Positions 26,580 to 35,551 of a DNA stretch of 47,226 nt are shown here, one piece after another (positions within the stretch are counted from its first letter, which is position 1; every line of letters starts with the position of its first letter). The translations under genes were made by a program, and so were the position numbers. Source of the DNA: Gammaproteobacteria bacterium (GTDB lineage Bacteria > Pseudomonadota > Gammaproteobacteria > Coxiellales > Coxiellaceae); contig JAUIDD010000018.1 in the NCBI GenBank assembly GCA_030429175.1, positions 1 through 47,226 on the forward strand, written 5' to 3'. The notes under the pieces were generated by a model. That model was given only the letters and a program-made list of their open reading frames with translations. It did not search any database and had not been told where the DNA came from.

Positions 26580-27534
26580 GATACTGAGATTCTTTTTGTT
26601 GATAAAATTGTCGCACAATATAAAGCGGTCTATTTTTAGTTTCATTATACAATCGTGCAATATACTCACCTAGAATACCCAACGATAATAACTATATACC
26701 ACCAAAAAATAAAACCGCACACATAATCGACGGATAACCCGCCACATCAGCTCCAAAAAAAATGGTTCTGATAAATAAGAAGATCATATAAAAAAAAGAT
26801 ATTGATGCAAAAAACAGGCCAACATAACTCCAAATACGCAATGGCATACTGCTAATAATCCCATCGACTGCAAAATTCCATAGTTTCCAATAATTCCATT
26901 TTGTCTCACCCCCCACACGTGCTTCACGATCGAAATAAACTAACGCCTCACGACCATTATTGGCCCAGCCATAAATACCTTTCATAAAACGATTCTTTTC
27001 AGGCAGCATCAGTATGACATCAACCACACTACGATCGAGCAGACGAAAATCACCTGCATCATGCTGTATTGGTGACTCTGAAATATGATTGAAAAACCGA
27101 TAAAATAATTATTGTGCGGTAATACGCTTAAACCATCCATCAGTTTTTCGAGAAGCTCGCACAGCAATTACTTCATTAAAACCTTCACGCCACTTATCAA
27201 TTAGTTTTGGAATCAGTTGTGGCGGATCTTGCAAGTCGACATCAATCGGGATCACGACATCACCCTGTGCATATTTGAAGCCTGCCGTAAGCGCTGCTTC
27301 TTTACCAAAGTTTTTATAAAAATCAACAATCTTTATCTGCGGATAATGCTGCTGACAATTTAGCAATACTTGCAATGTTGTATCTCGACTTCCATCATTG
27401 ACACATATAATCTCAAAAGGCATTTTAAGTTTGTGTAACGCAGGTATCACTGTATCAAAAAATGTCTCAACAACAGTCGCTTCATCATACATCGGCACGA
27501 TAATTGATAAGAGCTTATATTCGCGATGCTTCAT
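26548..27534 (-). pseudogene. gtrB-like GT2 polyprenyl-phosphate sugar transferase with two in-frame stops
   Basis: Joined in one frame without any indel, the gene encodes about 328 codons: a GT2 domain (LLSIIVPMYDEATVVETFF, then DVDLQDPP), the DAGDFRLLDR and NRFMKGIYGW segments, two C-terminal membrane spans and the tail LLSLGILGEYIARLYNE. This is the GtrB/DPM family that makes undecaprenyl-phosphate-glucose or similar donors. Two stops interrupt it: TAA at 27109-27111 where relatives have Lys (ITAQ*LFYRFF), and TAG at 26692-26694 where they have Gln (FFGGI*LLSLG). Each is one substitution from a sense codon. The likely start is the ATG at 27534 (GGA upstream), overlapping the previous gene by 20 bases. 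Readthrough cannot be excluded, but recent inactivation is simpler. Confidence 0.88.
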
Positions 27535-28867
27535 ATTTAAATCCATAACCATAACGAGACATGATTTTACTCGCCCCCAGCACGGCAGTACAGTCTAATA
27601 ACACTTGAAATGGCAGTCTAAAACGTGCTTGTGAACAGTAATTTGAGGAAACCAATAAAAAATAGCCAATTATCACTAATAGCATCCAAATAACTACTTT
27701 ATGCTGACTTGCGCTCTTAAATTCAGTATAAAAATAAAAACCAGCAAACAGTACCAGCGTAAAATTAAATATAAAAAGAAAACCAATCACCGATAATTTC
27801 ATCCAATCATAAATATTAAATTTATTTAATTGAAAGTGAAACAACTCTGATTCGAGTAACTTACCATGTTTAAATTGGTCATGATTATAGAAAAATAGCA
27901 TATAATCATTACCAAATAAGGTATTAAAAAACCCCTTCGCTCCCTGAATCACTGCTAATAGTGGATTTGATAAAATTATCTTAAGGCCCTGATTACGATA
28001 ATAAGTATATTTTTGGGTAGCAGTTGCATAATGTGATTCAGCCTTTTTTTCCAACTGCTGCTGTGCATCCTTAATACTCACCTGTTGTTTATGCGCCACA
28101 ATATCAGCAGCATAATAATGATAAAAATTATAGGCATCGATAGCCGTATATTGATAGCTACCATAAATAAATTTATTTCTGACTTGCCAGCCACCAACTA
28201 ATAGCATTGAAGGCAGTATCAGCACCATTAAATAACCCAAAGCCGTTTTCACTGAAACTGTGCGAACCCCGTATATAAACAACATAATACCTAAAAGCGG
28301 CAACAAATAATAACCAATCGGTCGCAGCAAGGTTGCCACGGCAAATATTGCTCCAAGCTTAAAGATAAGCAAAAGACGCTGTTGTGACCCAAAAAACTGG
28401 CAAATATATAAAAACAAATAACTTATCAAAGCGGCATAGAGCAAGTCAGTCATCACAAAACTACTGTATGTAATAATCAAATAGTCTATCGAAACCAAGG
28501 CTGCTGCCATAAGACCTATACGCTCGTTTCCCAGTATTTTTGCGATTCGATAGGCATTTACAATCAAAAATGTACTTAATATGATTTGAATGCAAACCAC
28601 CGCAATAAATTTTTTTCCAAATAAACTAAAAACGCCTGCTAAAAACAGCGGATATAGTGGTGTGCGTTTCCATAACCATAAAGTTTCATTACGCCAAAAT
28701 ATGTGCTTGTTCACAACGTCCATCGCTACATCTACATAATGCCACGTATCTGGTAGCGCAAATTGAGATCCTGCATGGTAAAGAGTGGCACAGATCGTAA
28801 ACTTTAATATGACTGATAAAATAATGATATATATAATACTCTGTCGATGTACTGTATTCTCAAACAT
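27515..28867 (-). CDS. polytopic membrane GT-C (PMT/ArnT-like) glycosyltransferase
   Basis: A 450-residue integral membrane protein with about eleven hydrophobic segments. After the first segment comes a periplasmic loop FALPDTWHYVDVAMD with acidic residues, then LWKRTPLYPLFLAG; this P-D-x-x-x-Y followed by R-x-P-x-YPLFL pattern is typical of GT-C enzymes that take sugars from polyprenyl phosphates. No soluble domain of note. It begins inside the end of asnB (8-base overlap) and overlaps the gtrB-like gene, forming a four-gene operon. The acceptor is presumably the lipid-linked or lipid A-linked glycan. A similar protein is encoded at 36418-37728. Confidence 0.75.
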   Translation of the reverse strand: MFENTVHRQSIIYIIILSVILKFTICATLYHAGSQFALPDTWHYVDVAMDVVNKHIFWRNETLWLWKRTPLYPLFLAGVFSLFGKKFIAVVCIQIILSTFLIVNAYRIAKILGNERIGLMAAALVSIDYLIITYSSFVMTDLLYAALISYLFLYICQFFGSQQRLLLIFKLGAIFAVATLLRPIGYYLLPLLGIMLFIYGVRTVSVKTALGYLMVLILPSMLLVGGWQVRNKFIYGSYQYTAIDAYNFYHYYAADIVAHKQQVSIKDAQQQLEKKAESHYATATQKYTYYRNQGLKIILSNPLLAVIQGAKGFFNTLFGNDYMLFFYNHDQFKHGKLLESELFHFQLNKFNIYDWMKLSVIGFLFIFNFTLVLFAGFYFYTEFKSASQHKVVIWMLLVIIGYFLLVSSNYCSQARFRLPFQVLLDCTAVLGASKIMSRYGYGFKYEASRI

Positions 28868-30770
28868 GATACTCTGCTCGCCAACTTTGAAACATTAAAA
28901 TACTCCACAATGGATACTGCCAATTGCGGTGACCTGTTTGATGTTGATCCCAATATTGGCGGATGATTTTTGGATTGAAGAGGTCATCTGATGTGGGCAG
29001 AAGAGATTCACCCCACTCTTTTAGCGGTCCGCGCAGCCAATCGCTAATCGGCACACCAAAGCCCATCTTGGGCCGTTCAAATAGTTCAGTAGGCACATAG
29101 TCTGATAACATCTGCTTAAGTGCCAGCTTGCCATTGCTACCCTTAAGCTTCATCGACATCGGCAACTGCCAAGCAGCCTCAACCACATTGTGATCTAGAA
29201 ATGGCGAGCGCACCTCAAGACTCACTGCCATCGAAGCTCTATCTACCTTTGTTAAAATATCTCCAGGTAAATAGTATTTTGTGTCACGGTACATCATCTC
29301 AGAAATTAAATCCAATGTAGCAGGATTATTTTGCACCTCACTATAGCCTTGCAAGATTTGACTCGGCTGCTGCCAAATTGAACTTAAGCGTCCGTATACA
29401 TCGATGGGCTGTTGTGATTCTAAAAATGGCAATAGCTTATAAAGCTTATCGCCAACATTATAGTACTTAAATTTCTTCGGCATCACTTTAATCAGCCTGC
29501 TAACACTACGATTCCATCGCTCGGGTGTCAGTAGCTTAATTGAATGCTCAAGGCCTTTTTTAAACAGCTTAGGCTTATTCCCCATATAGCGCCACATTTT
29601 TGGCACCCAAAAATGACGATTATAGCCTGCAAAAGATTCATCGCCCCCATCTCCGGATAACGCTACCGTCACATGCTGGCGGGTTAACTTTGATAGCAAG
29701 TAGGTAGGTATTTGTGAGGAATCGGCAAAAGGCTCATCGTAAATCATCGCAAGCTTGGGGATCACTGCTTGCGTTTGAGTTGGCGTTACATAGAGCTCAG
29801 TATGCTCAGTGCCCAGGTGTGCTGCAATAGTCTTAGCATAGGGTGCTTCATCATACTGCGCTTCATTAAAGCCAATACTAAATGTTTTTATTTTTTGACT
29901 CGACTGCGATTGCATCAATGCCGTTATTAAAGATGAGTCGATACCACCCGATAAAAACGAACCAAATGGCACATCAGAGCGCATGCGTAACTGCACCGAT
30001 TCCTTTAGTGTCTGATGTAAACTTTCTAACAACACGCGCTCTGACTCACAAGAAACCGACAGATGCGTCGTCTCTTCTAAACTCCAATAACTCTCAGCAT
30101 GTAATGTTTTCTTGTCACTCGAATAAACCAGATACTCAGCAGGCTTTACTTTATAGGTGTTTTTATAAATCGCCATTGGCTCAGGAATATAGGCATATTG
30201 CAAAAAGCTACCTACCGCATTCCGATCAATGTCTTTGTTAAAACTGGGATAAGCGATTAAGGCTTTAAGTTCTGAAGCAAATAATAATTTCTTACCATCA
30301 TAAAAATAATACAGCGGCTTTTGGCCGATACGATCACGGATTAAATAGAGCTGCTTGTGTGGCCCATGCCAAAATGCAATGGCAAACATACCATTAACAA
30401 ACGCCAATGTCTTATCAACACCCCAATGCTGAAATGCATTAAATAAAACAACCGAATCACTGTGACTGTCAATCTGATAACCGTCTTCAGCAAGCGCTGC
30501 TTTAAGCTCGATATAGTTATAAATCTCACCATTAAATACCATCGCAAACTGCTGATCTCGAGAGACCAAAGGCTGATGCCCCGCAGGTGTTAAATCTATA
30601 ATCGACAAACGCTGAAAGCCCAGCGCCAAATGATCATTGGGTGAAACCCAACTACCTGAATCATCCGGCCCACGATGTCTGATCGTAGCCGCCATTTCAG
30701 CCACCACACACGATATTGCCTCATCTTGATAGTGACGATCAGGATCGATAAATCCAGCAAATCCACACAT
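28860..30770 (-). CDS. asnB: asparagine synthase-like glutamine amidotransferase, first copy
   Basis: Start set at the ATG of MCGFAGFIDP so that Cys2 becomes the N-terminal nucleophile of the class II glutamine amidotransferase domain; the ATG 9 bases earlier sits too close to the AAGGG ribosome-binding site. The 636 residues show RHRGPDD and NGEIYNY in the glutaminase half and the PP-loop SGGIDSSLITALM near 255-268, with SGDGGDESFAGY in the synthetase half. In polysaccharide loci such proteins often convert a uronic acid carboxylate to the amide (as WbpS-type enzymes), here plausibly on the uronate from the TviB/epimerase pair. First gene of the minus-strand operon running to 24963. Confidence 0.9.
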   Translation of the reverse strand: MCGFAGFIDPDRHYQDEAISCVVAEMAATIRHRGPDDSGSWVSPNDHLALGFQRLSIIDLTPAGHQPLVSRDQQFAMVFNGEIYNYIELKAALAEDGYQIDSHSDSVVLFNAFQHWGVDKTLAFVNGMFAIAFWHGPHKQLYLIRDRIGQKPLYYFYDGKKLLFASELKALIAYPSFNKDIDRNAVGSFLQYAYIPEPMAIYKNTYKVKPAEYLVYSSDKKTLHAESYWSLEETTHLSVSCESERVLLESLHQTLKESVQLRMRSDVPFGSFLSGGIDSSLITALMQSQSSQKIKTFSIGFNEAQYDEAPYAKTIAAHLGTEHTELYVTPTQTQAVIPKLAMIYDEPFADSSQIPTYLLSKLTRQHVTVALSGDGGDESFAGYNRHFWVPKMWRYMGNKPKLFKKGLEHSIKLLTPERWNRSVSRLIKVMPKKFKYYNVGDKLYKLLPFLESQQPIDVYGRLSSIWQQPSQILQGYSEVQNNPATLDLISEMMYRDTKYYLPGDILTKVDRASMAVSLEVRSPFLDHNVVEAAWQLPMSMKLKGSNGKLALKQMLSDYVPTELFERPKMGFGVPISDWLRGPLKEWGESLLPTSDDLFNPKIIRQYWDQHQTGHRNWQYPLWSILMFQSWRAEYHV

Positions 30771-30899
30771 AAAAAACATGTCCCTTCAAAAAAAACCATG
30801 ATACGAAACCAGGCCTAATTAATCCATTAATTCTTTAATGAAACAGGGTTAACACATTAAAATTGACACGTTAAATCAGTTTTTTCATGAAGTTTAGAG

Positions 30900-30937
30900 T
30901 TACTGATTCTAAAATGATGGAGAATTGGAATCAGTAA
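30900..30937. repeat. 10-bp inverted repeat between ATPase 2 and asnB
   Basis: TTACTGATTC (30900-30909) and GAATCAGTAA (30928-30937) are perfect arms around an 18-base loop. A TATTTTTTAT run follows on the plus side. It is 10 bases past the ATPase stop, so it may end that transcript, although the T-run is on the wrong side for the minus strand. Confidence 0.4.
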
Positions 30938-30946
30938 AGCTATTTT

Positions 30947-32236
30947 TTATACCCACCAAGACAATTTAAAAAGCATAGCTAATTTAGAAAAGGGTATAAA
31001 ATGCACAGTGGTTCCATCTAAATCCACTTTGTTCATATAATTTGATGTGATAATTACAGCATACAGTGGTTTATAAGCATCAACAAATGAGCGAAAACTT
31101 TTACTGATCGTTGGGCGATCAAAATTACGATATTTTACCTCAACTGGTAGCACACTATCATCGGCGCCTTTAATCACAAAATCTACTTCAGCGCCATTTT
31201 GAGTTCGCCAATAGTGTATTGAGAAATCTTTGAAATAATTTTCACGGAATTTATAAATCTCCTGAAAAACAGCACCTTCGATTAAATAGCCCAAATCAGT
31301 TCGTTGTGCCGGACTGGTAAAATTATTAAGACTCTGATTACGAAAACCATTATCAATAAAGTAACAAATAGGATTCGAAATAACTTCTTGGCGTTTATTA
31401 CCTACAAATGGCTTTATTTGATGAATCACATAGGTTCGCTCTAAAATACTCAAATAGCTCTTTATTGTTGAAACTGATGTTTGACAATCTCTCGCTAAAT
31501 TTTGATAGTTTATAAGTGCGCCAGAGGCATGTGCTAGTAACGTAATAAGCTGTTGCATCACATCAGGTTTATTTACTTTTAAAATTTCAATAATATCTTT
31601 TTGGATATAAGCTTGATAGAGCTTTTTCAAAAGTATTCGCCGCTCATCCGTTAAAGTAATTTGTGGATAACACCCATCAATAAGAGCCATATCGCGATGG
31701 TAGTGACTGGGTAACTCCTCATACGCTAACGGTAAAATTAATGTTTCAAATTGCCTGCCTGTCAGAGGCTCCTGAATCTTAGACTTAATTTCAAGTTGAG
31801 ATGATCCCGAAACCATTAACTTAAGCGGCAGTTTTAAATCAATAACTGACTTTAATAGTAACCCGGGTGTTTCTAACCTTTGTACTTCATCGATAAAAAT
31901 CACTGGCTTATTTAAATCAAACGTATCAAGCACCTGATTTACAAAACGAAGACCTGAGTTAAGCCATTTTCTAATTTCCAATAGATCACAATTTAAATAC
32001 AAAAAACTATCAAACCGCTTTAATTTAATAAATTGCTCAGCCAGATAAAACCCCAGTGTTGTTTTGCCTGCTTGCCTAGGGCCCAGCAATGTTAGACAAA
32101 GGCTGTCCCAACTCTCTTGCAATAGCTTCTTAGCTTGTACTCGGGGTAAATAAGATGCCTGATCAAAAATCGAAACATTTTGACTCCCAAGCCATGGGTT
32201 AATCTGCTGAATTTCGTCAATTAATTCTGTTCTCAT
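30947..32236 (-). CDS. AAA_14/DUF4143 family ATPase, second copy
   Basis: I choose the ATG at 32236 (MRTELIDEIQ), giving 429 residues; the frame is open 63 bases further but through two palindromes that look like promoter operators. Walker A is GPRQAGKTT (about 52-60), Walker B VIFIDEVQR (about 115), a sensor-like VSGSSQLEIK follows, then the small winged-helix segment (LARDCQTSVSTIKSYLSILER) and a nuclease-fold-like end (AEVDFVIK...LPVEVKY). It shares architecture with the ATPase at 12495 but little close identity, so they are not recent duplicates. It splits the polysaccharide locus, between asnB copy 1 and the GT2-GtrA gene. Role unknown. Confidence 0.85.
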   Translation of the reverse strand: MRTELIDEIQQINPWLGSQNVSIFDQASYLPRVQAKKLLQESWDSLCLTLLGPRQAGKTTLGFYLAEQFIKLKRFDSFLYLNCDLLEIRKWLNSGLRFVNQVLDTFDLNKPVIFIDEVQRLETPGLLLKSVIDLKLPLKLMVSGSSQLEIKSKIQEPLTGRQFETLILPLAYEELPSHYHRDMALIDGCYPQITLTDERRILLKKLYQAYIQKDIIEILKVNKPDVMQQLITLLAHASGALINYQNLARDCQTSVSTIKSYLSILERTYVIHQIKPFVGNKRQEVISNPICYFIDNGFRNQSLNNFTSPAQRTDLGYLIEGAVFQEIYKFRENYFKDFSIHYWRTQNGAEVDFVIKGADDSVLPVEVKYRNFDRPTISKSFRSFVDAYKPLYAVIITSNYMNKVDLDGTTVHFIPFSKLAMLFKLSWWV

Positions 32237-32239
32237 AAT

Positions 32240-32289
32240 ATTTAACCAGGTTAAATTAATAGCCTGTATCATTTTAACCTGGTTAAAAT
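32240..32289. promoter_or_regulatory. two related palindromes upstream of ATPase 2, probable operators
   Basis: ATTTAACC-A-GGTTAAAT (32240-32256) and ATTTTAACC-T-GGTTAAAAT (32271-32289) are both perfect around a single central base and share the core TTTAACC/GGTTAAA. Their centres are 32 bases apart, close to three helical turns. The first ends 3 bases from the preferred ATPase ATG, which has no ribosome-binding site, so binding there would block both transcription and translation. Confidence 0.65.
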
Positions 32290-32405
32290 TGTTATTCAAG
32301 CTATGCTTCAGTATTGGCTATGTTTTTGCACTCAAAATCAAGTGCAAATACATTAACGATACCTAAGATATTTCCTTTATAAACATATTCTTACATCTAA
32401 AACTA

Positions 32406-32433
32406 AATTTTACTCAGTACACTGAGTAAAATT
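32406..32433. repeat. perfect 12-bp inverted repeat in a divergent intergenic region
   Basis: AATTTTACTCAG pairs exactly with CTGAGTAAAATT around a 4-base loop. It lies between the divergent starts of ATPase 2 and the GT2-GtrA gene, where a terminator has no obvious gene to end on either strand. An operator is the better guess; the T-rich arms would still permit termination. Confidence 0.5.
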
Positions 32434-32533
32434 ACTCAACCGACTTAATAAAATAACATTCTCCTTGAGATTCATCGCAAGATATACGATCATACACAGC
32501 ATTACCAATCTCTAGAGAGCCTAGACTTTGATC

Positions 32534-33652
32534 ATGTCAAACTCCCACAAATTGTCCATTGTTATCCCCTGCTACAACGAAGCAGCGTCACTTGAGACCT
32601 GCTTAAAGCGTGTATTTGCAGCATTGAGCGATTTTATTACTCTTGAAATTATCATTGTTGATGATTGCTCACAGGATCACTCTTATGAGATCGCAAAAAC
32701 GCTAAAGCAGCAACACCCTGAAATCAAAATTTGCCAACATCAAGTCAATCAAGGTAAGGGGGCCGCACTACGCACTGGGTTTGCACATGCGACCGGGGAT
32801 TTTGTGGCGGTGCAAGATGCAGATCTTGAATACGACCCCAACGATCTCTGCAAACTGGTACAACCACTGCTAGACGGTTATGCCGATGTGGTACTAGGAT
32901 CACGCTTCCTCACCACCCAAGAACGTCGCGTGCTCTACTACTGGCATACACTGGGCAATAAGTTTTTAACCACCCTCTCCAATATATTTACCGATATCAA
33001 CCTAAGCGATATGGAAACCTGCTATAAAATCTTTAGACGTGAGATTATTCAAAGCGTCGATATCAAAGAAAATCGCTTTGGCTTTGAACCTGAAATTGTC
33101 GCTAAAATTGCCCACAAAGGTTATCGCATCTATGAAATCGGCATCTCTTACCATGGACGCACGTACGAAGAAGGTAAAAAAATTGGCTGGAAAGATGGCT
33201 TTCGCGCACTTTATTGCATCATCCACTATAACGCCCATCAGCTACCGACCATCGTCCAACTCGCCATGTACTTTTTAATTGGTGGCTTCTCTGCACTATG
33301 CAACCTGATCTTATTTAGCCTATTGCTCAAGGTGACCGGCGTTACTGCCGCCGCCCTTGGCGCATTCTTTGCTGCGGCACTCATTAATTATTGGTTGTGC
33401 ATCCACTTCTTATTCGAGCATCAGGCAAATTTTAAATCCAAACAAGAACTGATTGCTTACTTGCTACTCGTCAGCACCATTGGCTTTATCGATATGGAAC
33501 TCACTCGCCATCTGATCGCCACCAATCATCAACCCATCCACGCTAAACTCATTGCAACCGCTGTGAGCTTTGTGTTTAATTTCTTGGGAAGAAAGTTTGT
33601 TATTTTCAGAAAACGTAAGCACATAGACCAACCAACTGAAAAGGTTGCATAA
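32534..33652 (+). CDS. GT2 glycosyltransferase fused to a GtrA-like membrane domain
   Basis: The first 240 residues are a GT2 (GT-A fold) transferase of the dolichol/undecaprenyl-phosphate type: LSIVIPCYNEAASLETCL, the IIVDDCSQD donor motif, VQDADLEYDP (DxD-like) and FGFEPEIVAKI. Residues about 245-360 form four hydrophobic segments of the GtrA family, ending FNFLGRKFVIFRKR. GtrA proteins are thought to flip undecaprenyl-phosphate sugars made by GtrB enzymes, so this fusion would make and flip one donor. The ATG at 32534 is preferred to a TTG six bases earlier; no good ribosome-binding site. First gene of the plus-strand operon to 38471. Confidence 0.88.
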   Translation: MSNSHKLSIVIPCYNEAASLETCLKRVFAALSDFITLEIIIVDDCSQDHSYEIAKTLKQQHPEIKICQHQVNQGKGAALRTGFAHATGDFVAVQDADLEYDPNDLCKLVQPLLDGYADVVLGSRFLTTQERRVLYYWHTLGNKFLTTLSNIFTDINLSDMETCYKIFRREIIQSVDIKENRFGFEPEIVAKIAHKGYRIYEIGISYHGRTYEEGKKIGWKDGFRALYCIIHYNAHQLPTIVQLAMYFLIGGFSALCNLILFSLLLKVTGVTAAALGAFFAAALINYWLCIHFLFEHQANFKSKQELIAYLLLVSTIGFIDMELTRHLIATNHQPIHAKLIATAVSFVFNFLGRKFVIFRKRKHIDQPTEKVA

Positions 33653-33657
33653 AAATT

Positions 33658-35544
33658 ATGTGTGGCATTGCAGGAAGCATACTATCCATACCTAATGATA
33701 ATGCAGCGCTATATATTAGAAACTGCATTCAAAAGCTAACCCACCGTGGTCCAGATTTTCAGCACACTATTGACCTTGGTGATGCACAACTTGGTCATGC
33801 ACGCCTTTCGATTATCGATACACAAGCACATGCCAATCAACCAATGTTTTCTCAAGATAAGCGCTATTGCCTGGTTTTTAATGGTGAGATCTATAATTAT
33901 CTAGAAATCAAAAAAGAACTTATTCAACTCAATCATCAGTTTTATACCAAATCAGATACAGAAGTACTATTACATGCTTGGCAACAATGGGGCCTAGATA
34001 CACTACAAAAATGTATTGGTATGTTTGCTTTTGCCATTTGGGATAACCGTGGTAAAACACTTTATCTCGCACGTGACCGCATGGGGGAGAAACCACTCTA
34101 CTATTCACTTGCCAATGGCATTATCTTTGCATCAGAACTTAATGCACTTGCAAGCCACCCACTCATACCAAAAGAAATTAACTACCAAGCGATCAATCAG
34201 TTTTTATCATTAAATTATATACTCACCAACCAGTGTATTTTTAAGCATATACGCAAGTTGCCGCCAGCACATTACTTAGTCTATAAACCAGGCCAATCGC
34301 CTCGCATTGAATGTTATTGGGATTTAGCGTACATTATCAAGCAGCCTAAAAAAGATGGCTCATTTGCCAAACATCAAAGTGAGTTTATTGAGCTTTATGA
34401 TAAAGCGGTCGCAAGACAATTACGCAGCGATGTTAATTTAGGCGCTTATTTAAGTGGTGGTTTAGACTCATCAGCAATCGTCGCTTCAATGCTAAAAACA
34501 ACCACCACAAAACATGTCAAAACTTTTAGCATGGACTTTAACCAGTCTAGCTATAGTGAGTTGCTATTTAGCAAAAAGGTGGCAAACTTTTTAAATGTTG
34601 AACATAATACCCAACAAACAACCATTAAAAATATTGATGATATTCTCAATCCACTTAAAGCCTATGGTGAACCATTTGCTGATACCTCTTTAATCCCCTG
34701 CTATTATCTGGCACAGTTTACCCGCAACACTGTGACGGTCGCGCTATCAGGTGATGGCGGAGATGAGTTATTTGCCGGTTATGAAACCTATGCAGCTGAT
34801 CGACATTATCGTTTACTCAGGCACTTGCCTGCATCAGTCAGAAAGGCAGCTTATCATATCATTAACCAATATATGCCGAGTTCATTTAATAAAATCAGCC
34901 TTGATTTTAAGCTCAAACAATTTTTAACAGGACTAAACTATGACTATCAACGTGCACATTATTCTTGGCGACAAATTTTTTCAGAGCAAGACAAGCACGC
35001 TTTATGTAATCCATCATTATTAAAACAATTTGCATATGACCCATTCGAAGATTATAAACAAGCCTATCAAGACGTAAATGACTGTCATTGGCTTGATCAA
35101 TCTACCTATGTCGATATCAAAACCTGGCTCGCCGACGATATTTTAGTTAAGGTCGATCGCAGCAGTATGGCACATAGTCTTGAAGTCAGAAGCCCCTTTC
35201 TTGATCACACCCTAGTCGAATATAGTGCGAGCCTACCTCATCACTGGAAGCTTAAAGGTCGACATAAAAAATACTTCCTAAAACAAAGTCAACGCCAACG
35301 CCTACCTAAAAATATTATTTACCGCAAAAAAGCTGGTTTTAATTCACCTATATCACACTGGCTAGTTCAAAAACATATTGCTGATGAAGTTAAATTGCGA
35401 TTGACATCACCTCAAATGCGCCAGTATTTTAATCAAAGCTACTTGAGTAAACTTTGGCTTGACCATCAAAACAAAACCAAAGACAATAGCCTCAAGATTT
35501 TCGGGCTGTTGAGCCTGAATCAGTGGTTAACACGATTTAATTAG
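33658..35544 (+). CDS. asnB: asparagine synthase-like glutamine amidotransferase, second copy
   Basis: The 628-residue protein starts MCGIAGSILS, giving an N-terminal Cys nucleophile after Met removal. It carries THRGPDF, FNGEIYNY and the PP-loop SGGLDSSAIVASM near 260-272, then SGDGGDELFAGYE. Compared with copy 1 the sequence is clearly different throughout, so the two probably amidate different substrates or arrived separately. The gap to the preceding gene is 5 bases and no ribosome-binding site is seen, pointing to translational coupling. Amidation of a uronic acid in the surface glycan is the likely role; free asparagine synthesis cannot be excluded. Confidence 0.9.
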   Translation: MCGIAGSILSIPNDNAALYIRNCIQKLTHRGPDFQHTIDLGDAQLGHARLSIIDTQAHANQPMFSQDKRYCLVFNGEIYNYLEIKKELIQLNHQFYTKSDTEVLLHAWQQWGLDTLQKCIGMFAFAIWDNRGKTLYLARDRMGEKPLYYSLANGIIFASELNALASHPLIPKEINYQAINQFLSLNYILTNQCIFKHIRKLPPAHYLVYKPGQSPRIECYWDLAYIIKQPKKDGSFAKHQSEFIELYDKAVARQLRSDVNLGAYLSGGLDSSAIVASMLKTTTTKHVKTFSMDFNQSSYSELLFSKKVANFLNVEHNTQQTTIKNIDDILNPLKAYGEPFADTSLIPCYYLAQFTRNTVTVALSGDGGDELFAGYETYAADRHYRLLRHLPASVRKAAYHIINQYMPSSFNKISLDFKLKQFLTGLNYDYQRAHYSWRQIFSEQDKHALCNPSLLKQFAYDPFEDYKQAYQDVNDCHWLDQSTYVDIKTWLADDILVKVDRSSMAHSLEVRSPFLDHTLVEYSASLPHHWKLKGRHKKYFLKQSQRQRLPKNIIYRKKAGFNSPISHWLVQKHIADEVKLRLTSPQMRQYFNQSYLSKLWLDHQNKTKDNSLKIFGLLSLNQWLTRFN

Positions 35545-35551
35545 GTCTATT

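Noticed and set aside
26692-27111. In-frame TAG and TAA in gtrB as recoded (pyrrolysine- or readthrough-type) codons
   Set aside because: TAG and TAA both serve as normal stops elsewhere in the window, no downstream stem typical of recoding was seen, and simple point mutations explain both.
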